DNA from: CAVSWN01 sp963770995
GTDB taxonomy: Bacteria > Acidobacteriota > Vicinamibacteria > Vicinamibacterales > CAVVIG01
Direction: 5' to 3'
NCBI GenBank assembly: GCA_963770995.1
Contig: CAVYRS010000005.1
Span: forward strand, 620,001 to 684,000
DNA length: 64,000 nt
Of the stretch, positions 38,139 to 46,686 are shown in pieces. Each line of letters starts with the position of its first letter. The stretch's first letter is position 1. Below the pieces are notes generated by a model. That model saw only the letters and a list, made by a program, of their open reading frames with translations. It searched no databases and had not been told where the DNA came from. A program made the translations under genes and the position numbers.

Positions 38139-40646
38139 ATGCCTGAGAACACCAACAAGCTCGTTGGCCAGAACTACACGACACCGGACCTCGTCGCCAA
38201 GGTCACCGGGAAAGCGAAATACGCCGAGGACTACCGCGTCGAGGGCATGCTGTTCGCCAAGCTGCTCCTGAGCCCGATGCCGCACGCCAGGGTGCGGCGC
38301 ATCGACACCAGCGCGGCCACGGCGATACCCGGCGTAAAGGCGATTCTCACGGTCGACGATCTGCCGGCGGTCGTCGAGGGCGCCAACCTCGGCGAAGGCA
38401 TCATCGCCAGCACGCTCAGCGAGCGCGGCCTGACCAACGAGCCGCTCTACGTCGGCGAGCCGGTCCTTGCCGTCGCCGCCGTGGACGAAGCGACGGCAGC
38501 CGAGGCGATCGAGAAGATTCAGATCGACTGGGAGCCGCTGCCCTTCGCGGTGGATCCGATCGCGAGCCTGCGACCGGGCGGCCCCAACGCGCGCACGCAG
38601 GGCAATGTCTGGGTTCGCCCCGCACCCGCCCCACCGGCACCGGCTCAGCCCGGCGCCGCCGCGCCGGCGCCCACCGGGCCCAAGGTCCAGGAATTGAAGT
38701 GGACCGCGGAAGACATCGCCGCCGCCAAGGACGGCCAACTGCCGCTGGGCAAGCACACCGACGAGTGGACCGTGGGCGATCTGGAGGCGGGCTTCAAGCA
38801 GGCCGACGTGATCCTCGACGAGACGTTCGTGGGGAACAACACCAGTCATCAGCCGCTCGAGACGCGCACGGCGATGGCCTACTGGCAGAACGGCAAGCTC
38901 TACATGCACTGCTCCACTCAGAGCACGATGCGCACGGTGTCCGCGGTCGCGCGCTGGGTCGGCATCGAACCGAGCAAGGTCGTGATCATCAGCGAGTTCA
39001 CCGGCGGCGGGTTCGGCAGCAAGGGCTCCTCGTCGGTGTTCGTCGCGGTGGCCGCGCTCTTGTCGAAGAAGGCCAACGCGCCGGTGATGATGCGCATCAC
39101 GCGCGAGGACGAGCACTACATCGGCCGTGCCCGTCCCGCGATGCATTCGCGCGTCAAGATCGGTTTCCGCAAGGACGGCCGCATTACCGCGCTCGACGGG
39201 TTCGTCGTCGTGGACAACGGCCCCTACGACGTCGTCAGCGACTCGCGGTCGGCCGGCGATCACATTTCCCTGTCGTACCAGCCGATGGCGATGCGCTGGC
39301 GTACGCTCACCGTGCTGACCAACACGCCGCCGCGCGGCGCGCAGCGGGCACCAGGCGGGATGCAGGGCAACATGCTCATGGAGCCGATTGTCGCCAGGGC
39401 GGCGCGCAAGCTCGGAATCGACGAGCTCGCGATTCACCGGATCAATGCACCCGAGGGCAAGGCCGTGTTCGGCGCGCCGAACGCGCAGGGGCGCCGGAAC
39501 TACACGACCAGCGCCTTCCTGAAAGAGGCGCTCGACAAAGGCGCCGAGCTGTTCCACTGGGAAGAGCGGAAGGCGCGCAGCGGCAAGCGCAATGGTTCGA
39601 AGGTGCGCGGCGTCGGTGTGGCCGTCAGCTCCTATTCCGCCGGGTCGATGGGATTCGACGGACTGCTCGTGATCAAGCCCGACGGCCGGCTGATGATTCA
39701 GTCGGGCATCGGGAATCTCGGCACCGAATCGGTGTTCGACTGCCATCGCGTCGCCGCCGAGGTGCTGGGCATGCCCTGGGAGAAATGCGACGTGACGTTC
39801 GGCAACACCGGGAAGAACCTGCCGAACACGTGCGGCCAGGGCGGCAGCCAGACGACGCACGCGATGACGCGCGCAGCGCATGCAGCGGCCACCGACGCGA
39901 AAAAGAAATTGCAGGAAATCGCGGCGCAGACGCTCGGCGGTGCCCCCGAGTCCTACCAGGTCGCCGGCGAGCGTGTATCGAGCGGCGGGCGGAGCCTGAC
40001 GTTCGCGCAGGCCGCGCAGAAGGCGATCGAGCTCGGCGGCAAGTACGACGGCCACGAACTGCCGGAGAACGTGAACAACTTCACCAAAACGTCGGCGACG
40101 GCACTTGCCGGGCAGGGACTGATGGGCGTGGCGCGCGACTCCTACGGCCGCGACGGCGCCTCGAAGTCCTCCGTCGCGGGGTTCGCCGAAGTCGAGGTCG
40201 ACGTGGAGACCGGCCACTACCGGATCCTGGATTTCGTGGCGGTGGCCGACGTCGGCACCGTCATCCATCCGCGGAATCTTGGCGGGCAAATCCTCGGCGG
40301 CGTGATGTTGGGCCTCGGGCACGCACACGCCCAGCACTGGGCGTACGACCAGCAATACGGGACGGCGATGGCGAAGCGCTTCTACCAGAGCCGGCCGCCG
40401 ACGATCCTCGACGCGCCTGCGCACATGCAGTGGGCGGCGCTCGACATCGCCGACCCGGAAACCCCGGTGGGCGCGCGCGGCGTCGGCGAGGCGCCGGTCG
40501 GCGCGGGATTCGGCGCCGTCGTGAATGCGATCGCGGCGGCGGTTGGCGACGAAGTGTTCCGTCGCGCACCAGTCACCGCCGACAAGATCCTGATAGCGCT
40601 CGAGGCGGGTCGCCCGATGCACGAGGCGCTGACCGCGAACGTCTAG
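38139..40646 (+). CDS. Xanthine dehydrogenase family molybdopterin-binding subunit
   Basis: A protein of 835 residues with no signal peptide. N-terminal ald/xan DH a/b hammerhead (GKAKYAEDYRVEGMLFAKLL). Molybdenum-binding motifs are FTGGGFGSKGSS, NTPPRGAQRAPGGMQGNMLM, TCGQGGSQTTHAMTRA, and the catalytic Glu in GARGVGEAPVGAGFGAVVNA. A Pro/Ala insert (PAPAPPAPAQPGAAAPAP) near residue 165 is unusual. FAD and 2Fe-2S subunits are absent nearby, so its electron partner must be elsewhere or it stands alone. Substrate unknown (aldehyde, purine or N-heterocycle). The TAG stop shares CTAG with the convergent gene. Confidence 0.9.
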   Translation: MPENTNKLVGQNYTTPDLVAKVTGKAKYAEDYRVEGMLFAKLLLSPMPHARVRRIDTSAATAIPGVKAILTVDDLPAVVEGANLGEGIIASTLSERGLTNEPLYVGEPVLAVAAVDEATAAEAIEKIQIDWEPLPFAVDPIASLRPGGPNARTQGNVWVRPAPAPPAPAQPGAAAPAPTGPKVQELKWTAEDIAAAKDGQLPLGKHTDEWTVGDLEAGFKQADVILDETFVGNNTSHQPLETRTAMAYWQNGKLYMHCSTQSTMRTVSAVARWVGIEPSKVVIISEFTGGGFGSKGSSSVFVAVAALLSKKANAPVMMRITREDEHYIGRARPAMHSRVKIGFRKDGRITALDGFVVVDNGPYDVVSDSRSAGDHISLSYQPMAMRWRTLTVLTNTPPRGAQRAPGGMQGNMLMEPIVARAARKLGIDELAIHRINAPEGKAVFGAPNAQGRRNYTTSAFLKEALDKGAELFHWEERKARSGKRNGSKVRGVGVAVSSYSAGSMGFDGLLVIKPDGRLMIQSGIGNLGTESVFDCHRVAAEVLGMPWEKCDVTFGNTGKNLPNTCGQGGSQTTHAMTRAAHAAATDAKKKLQEIAAQTLGGAPESYQVAGERVSSGGRSLTFAQAAQKAIELGGKYDGHELPENVNNFTKTSATALAGQGLMGVARDSYGRDGASKSSVAGFAEVEVDVETGHYRILDFVAVADVGTVIHPRNLGGQILGGVMLGLGHAHAQHWAYDQQYGTAMAKRFYQSRPPTILDAPAHMQWAALDIADPETPVGARGVGEAPVGAGFGAVVNAIAAAVGDEVFRRAPVTADKILIALEAGRPMHEALTANV

Positions 40647-41410
40647 GACCGGCCTCGAGCGGGCCGCACCAGCTGAAGGGGATACATCGCGCTCCACGAC
40701 GGCTGGTCGCGATGGTAGACGATGGGGACGACTGCGCCGAGCGGCGGCGCCTTCCCCGTCTCGCATCGCGAGGTGTGACGCGCGCCGCTGAGCGTCTGGA
40801 ACTCGTAGCTCACCCTGTAGGCGCGGCCGGTTTCGCGGCTGACCTTCTTGAATGCCGTCACCCGCGCCAGCGCCACGCGTCCTTCCGACAAGAGGATCCA
40901 TTGCCGCCGCACGCTGCGTGCGATTACGCCCCCGCTCGCGAGCAGCGCGAGCACCACGAGCGGGATCGCTACGATGGGAAAGACTGAAGGCCGCGCGCCG
41001 GCCAACCAGCTTGCCTCCGGCTGCGACGGCAGGTACTCGATGGGAATTGGCGCGCCGCGCGCAATGTTTGGTCGATCCTTCTGGCGCAGCGTCACCCGGC
41101 CCATGTAGGAACGGCCATCGACGTCGTACCGATAGGTCACGACTCGACGGGGATTCTCTCCGCGGCGGAACACCACCTCGATCACTTCAGCCGTGTCCGA
41201 TACGCCGACGCGTTCGCGCAGTTGACGTTCGTCGTCCGCGCGGATGGAGGCAACGGACAGGCCGATCGCGGTCGCAAGCGCGCCGACCCCGAATGCGACT
41301 CCGACCACCGTCAGCGCGATCCCGGCAAAGGTCAATCGCACATCGCGCGGGATGGATCCGAGCAGTTCCGACGGCACGGCCCCTGCTTTCAGAACAGGAT
41401 CCGCGGTCAT
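40643..41410 (-). CDS. DUF3592 domain membrane protein
   Basis: A protein of 255 residues: TM near residues 25-50 (LTFAGIALTVVGVAFGVGAL), an exposed domain with the DUF3592 pattern (VVTYRYDVDGRSYMGRVTL, GAPIPIEYLPSQPEASWL), a second TM (FPIVAIPLVVLALLASGGVI) and a repeat of the domain (RVSYEFQTLSGARHTSRCET). Its ATG shares a base with the RHH gene's stop. Role unknown; possibly an accessory of the SPFH membrane scaffold. Confidence 0.75.
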   Translation of the reverse strand: MTADPVLKAGAVPSELLGSIPRDVRLTFAGIALTVVGVAFGVGALATAIGLSVASIRADDERQLRERVGVSDTAEVIEVVFRRGENPRRVVTYRYDVDGRSYMGRVTLRQKDRPNIARGAPIPIEYLPSQPEASWLAGARPSVFPIVAIPLVVLALLASGGVIARSVRRQWILLSEGRVALARVTAFKKVSRETGRAYRVSYEFQTLSGARHTSRCETGKAPPLGAVVPIVYHRDQPSWSAMYPLQLVRPARGRS

Positions 41411-41607
41411 CACGATTTCCTCCTGGGTGCGATCGGCTCGCCCGCGTTCTCCCCAGCGTCCGACAGGCGTCCCGACTCCTTGAGCGCGCGGCGCAGCAGG
41501 AACTCGATTTGCGCGTTCAAGCTGCGCAGGTCGCCGGCGGCCCATCGCTGCAGCGCGTCGTAGACCGCCGGGTCGAGGCGCAGCGGGAAGCCTTTGCGTT
41601 CCCCCAT
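41410..41607 (-). CDS. Arc-type ribbon-helix-helix protein
   Basis: A protein of 65 residues: GFPLRLDPAVYDALQRWAAG then DLRSLNAQIEFLLRRALKES, the RHH fold of Arc/Mnt-like proteins that often accompany SPFH genes in bacteria (SLNAQIEFLLRRAL is the typical helix). It sits between SPFH and DUF3592 in one operon and may repress it through the palindrome at 42518-42532 (inference). Confidence 0.8.
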   Translation of the reverse strand: MGERKGFPLRLDPAVYDALQRWAAGDLRSLNAQIEFLLRRALKESGRLSDAGENAGEPIAPRRKS

Positions 41608-41616
41608 GATCTCCGT

Positions 41617-42486
41617 CTATTGATACAGCGTGCCGGTGTTGACGACCGGCTCCACGCCGCGTTCGCTGCACAGCACCACGAGCAGGTTGCTCACCATCGC
41701 CGCCTTCCGCTCTTCGTCCAGCTGCACCACGCCTTTGCGGCTGATCTCCTGAAGCGCCATCTCCACCATGCCCACGGCGCCTTCGACGATCTTCTGACGG
41801 GCGGCGATGACGGCGCTGGCCTGCTGCCGCCGCAGCATCGCGCCGGCGATTTCCGGAGCGTAGGCCAGGTGGCTGATGCGCGCCTCGATGACGTCGATGC
41901 CGGCCTTCGCGAGCCGTTCGTGTACCTCGTGCGCAGCCGATCGGTGATCTCGCCGACCGACGAGCGCAGCGACAGCCGGCTCGTCGTCGTGCGAATCGTA
42001 GGCGTAGGTCGTCGCCAGGATCCGCACCGCCGCCTCGGTCTGCACGTGGACGAAATGCTCGTAGTCGTCGACGTTGAACACGGCTTCGAACGTCTCGACG
42101 ATCCGCCACACGACGACCGCGGCGATCTCAATCGGGTTGCCGTCGTGGTCGTTGACCTTCAGCTTGCCGCTCTCGAAGTTGCGTACCCGCAGCGACAGGC
42201 GGCGTCGGGTGGTGAGCGGATTCACCCACCAGAGGCCTGGGACTTTGATCGAGCCCTGGTAGACGCCGAACAGCGTCACGACCTTGGCCTGGTTCGGGTT
42301 GACGACAGTGAGGCCGGCGAAACAGCCGCCGGCGATCGCGATCACGAGCGCCGAGAGCACGACCCCCAAACCGAATGAGTCCCGCGCGCTCATCACCAGC
42401 CCGGCCGTGGCCGCGAGCACCACAGCCGTCAGCAGAAACGCCATGGTCCATCCCGAAAGGCCCCGAAGTTCACGTTCGTGCGACAT
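41617..42486 (-). CDS. SPFH/Band 7 domain membrane protein, with a compensated frameshift
   Basis: Two N-terminal TMs (MAFLLTAVVLAATAGLVM and GLGVVLSALVIAIAGGCFAG), then the SPFH domain (VNPNQAKVVTLFGVYQGSIK, GLWWVNPLTTRRRLSLRVRN) and the helical part (ISHLAYAPEIAGAMLRRQQA, SAVIAARQKIVEGAVGMVEM). The segment at 41930-41993 reads as nonsense in frame, while a neighbouring frame gives the expected SLRSSVGEITDRLRT, so two opposite shifts occurred. AGGAGGGG precedes the ATG at 42486. Flotillin-like membrane organiser. Confidence 0.87.
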   Translation of the reverse strand: MSHERELRGLSGWTMAFLLTAVVLAATAGLVMSARDSFGLGVVLSALVIAIAGGCFAGLTVVNPNQAKVVTLFGVYQGSIKVPGLWWVNPLTTRRRLSLRVRNFESGKLKVNDHDGNPIEIAAVVVWRIVETFEAVFNVDDYEHFVHVQTEAAVRILATTYAYDSHDDEPAVAALVGRRDHRSAAHEVHERLAKAGIDVIEARISHLAYAPEIAGAMLRRQQASAVIAARQKIVEGAVGMVEMALQEISRKGVVQLDEERKAAMVSNLLVVLCSERGVEPVVNTGTLYQ

Positions 42487-42517
42487 CGCCTGTCCCCTCC
42501 TCTGAGAGATCAGAATG

Positions 42518-42532
42518 ATATCACTTTGATAT
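42518..42532. promoter_or_regulatory. ATATCA-CTT-TGATAT palindrome upstream of the SPFH operon
   Basis: A perfect 6-base inverted repeat, AT-rich in a GC-rich region, 32 bases before the SPFH start and next to the PIN remnant. It has the size of an RHH or antitoxin operator. Confidence 0.45.
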
Positions 42533-42913
42533 GGTGGCGGCAAAGGTCTGAGCGACGCTGCCCAAGGGCGAACGCGGCTTGCCTACGTGGAGGCCCGCGC
42601 GGCGTTCGCTCGACGACGTCGAGAACGAGTCCTCACCGCCGCCGGTTTCAAAACGGTCAGACGGGATCTTGACGATGACTGGCCGAGTTATCTCGTGCTG
42701 GAACCAACTCTGGCCATCTGCCGATCAGCCGGGGCACTCGCCGAACGCTATCGCTTGCGCGCGTACGACAGCGTCCATCTTGCGGCGTTTCTTGAAGTGG
42801 CGCGCAACGCCGGCGCCGGTAAGGCACGGTTCTCGAGCTTCGACGATCGGCTCAATCGAGCCGCACGAGCCGCACAGCGGGCAAAACTGTACCGCGACAT
42901 CACCCCGGCGTGA
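42530..42913 (+). pseudogene. PIN-domain (VapC-like) toxin remnant, 5' truncated
   Basis: The frame reads TRLAYVEARAAFARRRRE, then YRLRAYDSVHLAAFLEVARN and FSSFDDRLNRAARAA, which are the middle and end of a VapC-type PIN domain, including the second acidic motif. The N-terminal DTSALV-type strand and its catalytic Asp are missing, and no antitoxin is present. A GTG at 42587 could start a fragment of 108 residues. Confidence 0.7.
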
Positions 42914-42926
42914 GAGACTGACCGCC

Positions 42927-44612
42927 GTGAACCGCGAGCGCCTGGAATTCAACCGTCGGCGGTTCCTCGAGGGTCTGTCCGCGCTGGGCATCGGATCGAC
43001 GCTCCTGCCCGAAGCGCTCACCATTGCCGCTCAGGACGCTGAGACCATCACGGTCGGCATGCTGGACGCCGCGCAAAAGATCGCCGGCGTGTCCTTCACA
43101 GCCGAGGAACAGCAAAGCATCCTCACCACGCTCAACGGCGCGCGCGGCTACCTGGCCGGATTCACAGCGCTGCGGGCAGCCAACCTGGGGAACGACACGC
43201 AGCCGGCGATCGTGTTCAATCCAGTTCCGCCGGGAAAATCGCTGCCCGGCGGATCTCGCACCGTCGTCCGGCGCGACATTGTCCTTACGCTGCCGGCATC
43301 GGACGCGGAGATCGCGTTTCTCCCGGTGACGCACCTCGCGAAGCTGATCGAAACGAGACGCATCACGTCCGCGCGACTCACGGAGATCTATCTCGCGCGC
43401 CTCGAGAAGTACGACCCGGCACTCCACTGCGTCGTGAGCCTTGTGGAAGACACGGCGCGCGCACAAGCGAGGCAGGCCGACGAAGAAATCGCGGCCGGAC
43501 GATACCGCGGACCTCTGCACGGCATCCCGTTCGGGTTGAAGGATCTGTTCGCCGTCCGCGGTACGAAGACGACATGGGGCGCGACTCCATACAAAGATCA
43601 GGTGATCGACACGGACGCGACGGTGTACACCAGGCTCCGGGAAGCGGGCGCGGTGCTGGTTGCCAAGCTGTCCACGGGCGCCCTCGCGTTGAGCGCGCGC
43701 TGGTTCGGCGGGCTGACCCGCAACCCTTGGAACACGCAGCAGGACGCCTCGGGATCGTCAGCGGGGCCGGGTTCGGCGACGGCGGCGGGCCTCGTCGCCT
43801 TCTCGATTGGATCCGACACGGGCGGATCGGTCATTCAACCGTCCGCGCGCAACGGCCTGACGGGTTTGCGACCGACCTTTGGACGCGTCAGCCGGTACGG
43901 CGCGATGGCGCTCGCGTGGACGCAGGACACGGTCGGCCCGATGTGCCGCTCCGCCGAGGACTGCGCACTGGTCTTCAGCGCGATCTACGGACCGGATGGG
44001 AAGGACAACAGCGTTCTCGACGTGCCGTTCGGGTGGGATCCGAGCGCGGACGTCTCGAAACTGCGCGCCGGCTATCTGCGGTCGGCTTTCGACGCGATGC
44101 CGGATGCGGTCCGCCGCAACAACGAAGAGATGGTCGGGCTGATTCGAAGCGTGGGCGTTCAGGTTGTGCCCTTCGATCTGCCCGACGTCGCCATCGAGGC
44201 GATCGACTTCATCCGCTACGCGGAGACGTCGGCGGCTTTCGACGATGCGATTCGAAGCGGCCGCATTCGCGAGATCGAGCGCGGCCCGGAGCTGAGCACG
44301 CGCCCGGCCGAGTTGCGGGCCGGCCGCTTCATCCCGGCGGTCGAGTACATTCAGGCGAATCGGTACCGGATGCGCGTGATGCAGCGGATGGACGAGGCGA
44401 TGGCTGGACTGGACCTCTTCGTCGGCGCCAACCTCCTGCTGACGAATCGGACCGGGCACCCCGCTCTCAGCATGCCGAGCGGATTCGTTGAAGGGTCTCC
44501 GACGGCCTTACAACTGACGGGGAAACTGTTCGGGGAACCCGAGCTGCTGCTGCTCGTGCACGCGCTGCAGTCCAGAACGGATCACCATCTGAAGCATCCG
44601 GCGCTGACGTAG
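42927..44612 (+). CDS. Amidase signature family hydrolase (Tat-like signal)
   Basis: A protein of 561 residues. Twin-Arg-like start (NRRRFLEGLSALGIGSTLL), a ~100-residue lead, then the amidase core: Lys of GIPFGLKDLFAVRGTKT, the Ser region QQDASGSSAGPGSATAAGLV and SIGSDTGGSVIQPSARNGLT, which hold the Ser-cisSer-Lys triad. GTG at 42927 lies just after the PIN remnant; the longer open frame upstream is not coding. Probably a periplasmic amidase. Substrate unknown. Confidence 0.88.
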   Translation: MNRERLEFNRRRFLEGLSALGIGSTLLPEALTIAAQDAETITVGMLDAAQKIAGVSFTAEEQQSILTTLNGARGYLAGFTALRAANLGNDTQPAIVFNPVPPGKSLPGGSRTVVRRDIVLTLPASDAEIAFLPVTHLAKLIETRRITSARLTEIYLARLEKYDPALHCVVSLVEDTARAQARQADEEIAAGRYRGPLHGIPFGLKDLFAVRGTKTTWGATPYKDQVIDTDATVYTRLREAGAVLVAKLSTGALALSARWFGGLTRNPWNTQQDASGSSAGPGSATAAGLVAFSIGSDTGGSVIQPSARNGLTGLRPTFGRVSRYGAMALAWTQDTVGPMCRSAEDCALVFSAIYGPDGKDNSVLDVPFGWDPSADVSKLRAGYLRSAFDAMPDAVRRNNEEMVGLIRSVGVQVVPFDLPDVAIEAIDFIRYAETSAAFDDAIRSGRIREIERGPELSTRPAELRAGRFIPAVEYIQANRYRMRVMQRMDEAMAGLDLFVGANLLLTNRTGHPALSMPSGFVEGSPTALQLTGKLFGEPELLLLVHALQSRTDHHLKHPALT

Positions 44613-44622
44613 TGCGCGCCGC

Positions 44623-44985
44623 CTACACGGCGGGCGGCGTAGCCGACACGCTCGCGATCGCGTCTGCCTCCGAATCGAACGCCTCGAACACGGCCAGCAA
44701 TCTCGTGAGCTCCAGAAGCTCCCGCACGTGACCCTTGACGCGGAGCAGCTTGAGCGCGCCGCCACGGCGGGTGACGGTTGCGTGCGTACGCAGGATCGTT
44801 CCTAGCGCGGTGCTGTCGATGTAGGGGACCTCGGCGAAATCGAGAACGACCCTGACATTGCCCTCCTGGATCAGGCGCTGCATGGTCTCGTCGAATTCCG
44901 TCGTCCCGTCGGTGAGCGTCACGCGGCCATTGATGCTGACGATGGCGACGCCGGACACAATCCGTTCCTGGATAGTCATAGGCAT
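44623..44985 (-). CDS. STAS-domain anti-sigma factor antagonist
   Basis: A protein of 120 residues of SpoIIAA/RsbV type: VSGVAIVSINGRVTLTDGT, VRVVLDFAEVPYIDSTALGT (phosphorylatable Ser in DSTALG) and GALKLLRVKGHVRELLELTR. A partner-switching anti-sigma kinase is expected elsewhere. Starts at ATG 44985 or 44979. Confidence 0.88.
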   Translation of the reverse strand: MPMTIQERIVSGVAIVSINGRVTLTDGTTEFDETMQRLIQEGNVRVVLDFAEVPYIDSTALGTILRTHATVTRRGGALKLLRVKGHVRELLELTRLLAVFEAFDSEADAIASVSATPPAV

Positions 44986-45028
44986 GACTTTACTGCTGGC
45001 ATTGTACCTGTAAGAGCGCCATGTACCG

Positions 45029-46501
45029 CTAGGCCTGCGCGAACAATCGTTGAAACACCAGCGGCTTCACGTCGAGGATGTCGCCTGATGCCGCGATGCC
45101 CCGCTCGCCGTTGGGCTCAAGGACGATCGAAAACCCTTCCGGATGGTGGTTGCCCGAGCGCCCGGTCGGCAGGTCCGCGGCGATCGGGCCGAGGAGCGGC
45201 GAGTCAATGGCCGATACCGTCGGAACGCCCGTCCAGGAAACCACGATGTCCGGCAGGTTCCCCTGCCGCGCACCGGGAAAAGCGTCGCGCGAGAAGGTCA
45301 TCTGTTTGACAAGAGGTTCTCCGGTTTTGACGATGCGGAAGCTCCCAAACGCTTCGCGCAACCACTGCACATACCGGGAGAACCGATCGCTCCCCTCGTC
45401 GAGCGTTCCCAGTTTCTCGCGTCCTCGAAGGTTGAACTGAAGATACCCGCTCACACTCGCCAGCGTCGCAAACGCCGGCGTTCGCTTCCAATCGTGGCCC
45501 GACGTGATGGCGCGATCGACGACGAAGTCGCGGACCGCGCCCGGCACCATGTGCGCGACCGTATGCTGCAGCCGGGGCGGCAGATTCTCGCGCAGCAGAC
45601 GCATGACGCTGCGCTGACTCGGTCCCCCATTGGCTGGCACATCGTCGGCCCTGCCGGGAAAGCGCTGGTTGACGCGATCCATGATCAGCCGCGTGAAGTG
45701 TTCCTGCGAAGCGTTCTGCCCCATGCCGTGCGCGGCGACGATGATCAGCGTTGTGCCCTCGAGCTGGCAGCCCTCGAGCAATGTTCCGATCGCCGCGTCG
45801 ATGGCTTGATACACGGTGAGGAGCGCCCCTCCCGGATGGACGGCGCCTTCGGCTTCCGGACTCGGCCAGAACAGGTGGCCGGCACGGTGAGTTTCGCCGA
45901 ACACGACGATCGAAAAATCCCATTCCCGCAGTCCGAGCAGCCAACGAATGAGTTCGGCCCGCCGCCGCACGCCCTCGATGATCTCGTCGCGCATCCGCGC
46001 GAGCTGACCCTGGGTTTTGCGAACGGGCACCTCCGGTCCCATCGGATAGTTGCCGAACTTCCGCCGGATGTCGGCGGCGAGGCCGGGAACGCTCGCATGG
46101 AAGTCGGTCATGCGGTCGTGCGTGCCCCAGTCGGTGACTTCGATGCCCTGCGTCAGGCGCGAGGGCCACGACATCGGGACGTCGAGGGTCACGACGCGGA
46201 GCCCGCGCCGCTCCAGCTCGTACCAGAACGGCTCGCAGTAGAGCCAGTCGCTGATCTGCCGCAGACGCATGGCCGCCGGGTCCCATTGCAGGTGGTAATA
46301 GACGCCGTGTTCGCCAGGCGGCTCGCCGGTATACAGCGTCGGCCAGCATGCGGCTGGGAGCAGTTCGGATGTTCGGGAACGCAGGCGCCGGAGCACGCCG
46401 GTATCGAGTGCTCGGCGCAAATTTGGCAGCGACGGCAGCGAGGCAAGGATGAAATCGAGGCTCGCCGCGTCGAGACCGATCATCATCACCTTCGGAGTCA
46501 T
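45029..46501 (-). CDS. Alkaline phosphatase/type I phosphodiesterase superfamily protein
   Basis: A protein of 490 residues without a signal peptide. It starts KVMMIGLDAASLDFILAS (first metal Asp), has the nucleophile region LLPAACWPTLYTGEPPGEHG, VTLDVPMSWPSRLTQGIEV, FGETHRAGHLFWP (metal His), IIVAAHGMGQNASQEHF and a late His in GRSGNHHPEGFSIV. Such proteins cleave phosphodiesters or transfer phospho-groups to sugars and lipids. Cytoplasmic or membrane-associated. Confidence 0.8.
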   Translation of the reverse strand: MTPKVMMIGLDAASLDFILASLPSLPNLRRALDTGVLRRLRSRTSELLPAACWPTLYTGEPPGEHGVYYHLQWDPAAMRLRQISDWLYCEPFWYELERRGLRVVTLDVPMSWPSRLTQGIEVTDWGTHDRMTDFHASVPGLAADIRRKFGNYPMGPEVPVRKTQGQLARMRDEIIEGVRRRAELIRWLLGLREWDFSIVVFGETHRAGHLFWPSPEAEGAVHPGGALLTVYQAIDAAIGTLLEGCQLEGTTLIIVAAHGMGQNASQEHFTRLIMDRVNQRFPGRADDVPANGGPSQRSVMRLLRENLPPRLQHTVAHMVPGAVRDFVVDRAITSGHDWKRTPAFATLASVSGYLQFNLRGREKLGTLDEGSDRFSRYVQWLREAFGSFRIVKTGEPLVKQMTFSRDAFPGARQGNLPDIVVSWTGVPTVSAIDSPLLGPIAADLPTGRSGNHHPEGFSIVLEPNGERGIAASGDILDVKPLVFQRLFAQA

Positions 46502-46686
46502 GGCTGGGCTGCGGCATCATCGCCTCTGCCGATCGCTGGGTCAAACTCAGCCTACTGGAAGGGTGGCTGCGCGCCGCGCAGATCGAGACGTGAGCTGACG
46601 CTTCAGGAGAAGAGCGGACTCATTGTGAGTCCTCTTCCGTGCGCATAGCGTTCTTGCGAGAACGAAGGGCCGTCGAGGGAGTCGTG

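Noticed and set aside
37764..40901. 1045-residue open frame on the minus strand opposite the molybdopterin oxidoreductase
   Set aside because: It is a high-GC antisense shadow. Composition is Arg/Ala/Gly/His-rich with no domain, while the plus strand encodes a fully recognisable enzyme.
42579..42926. N-terminal extension of the amidase
   Set aside because: The open frame continues upstream, but it overlaps the PIN remnant in another frame and has no family similarity; the Tat-like start at GTG 42927 fits better.
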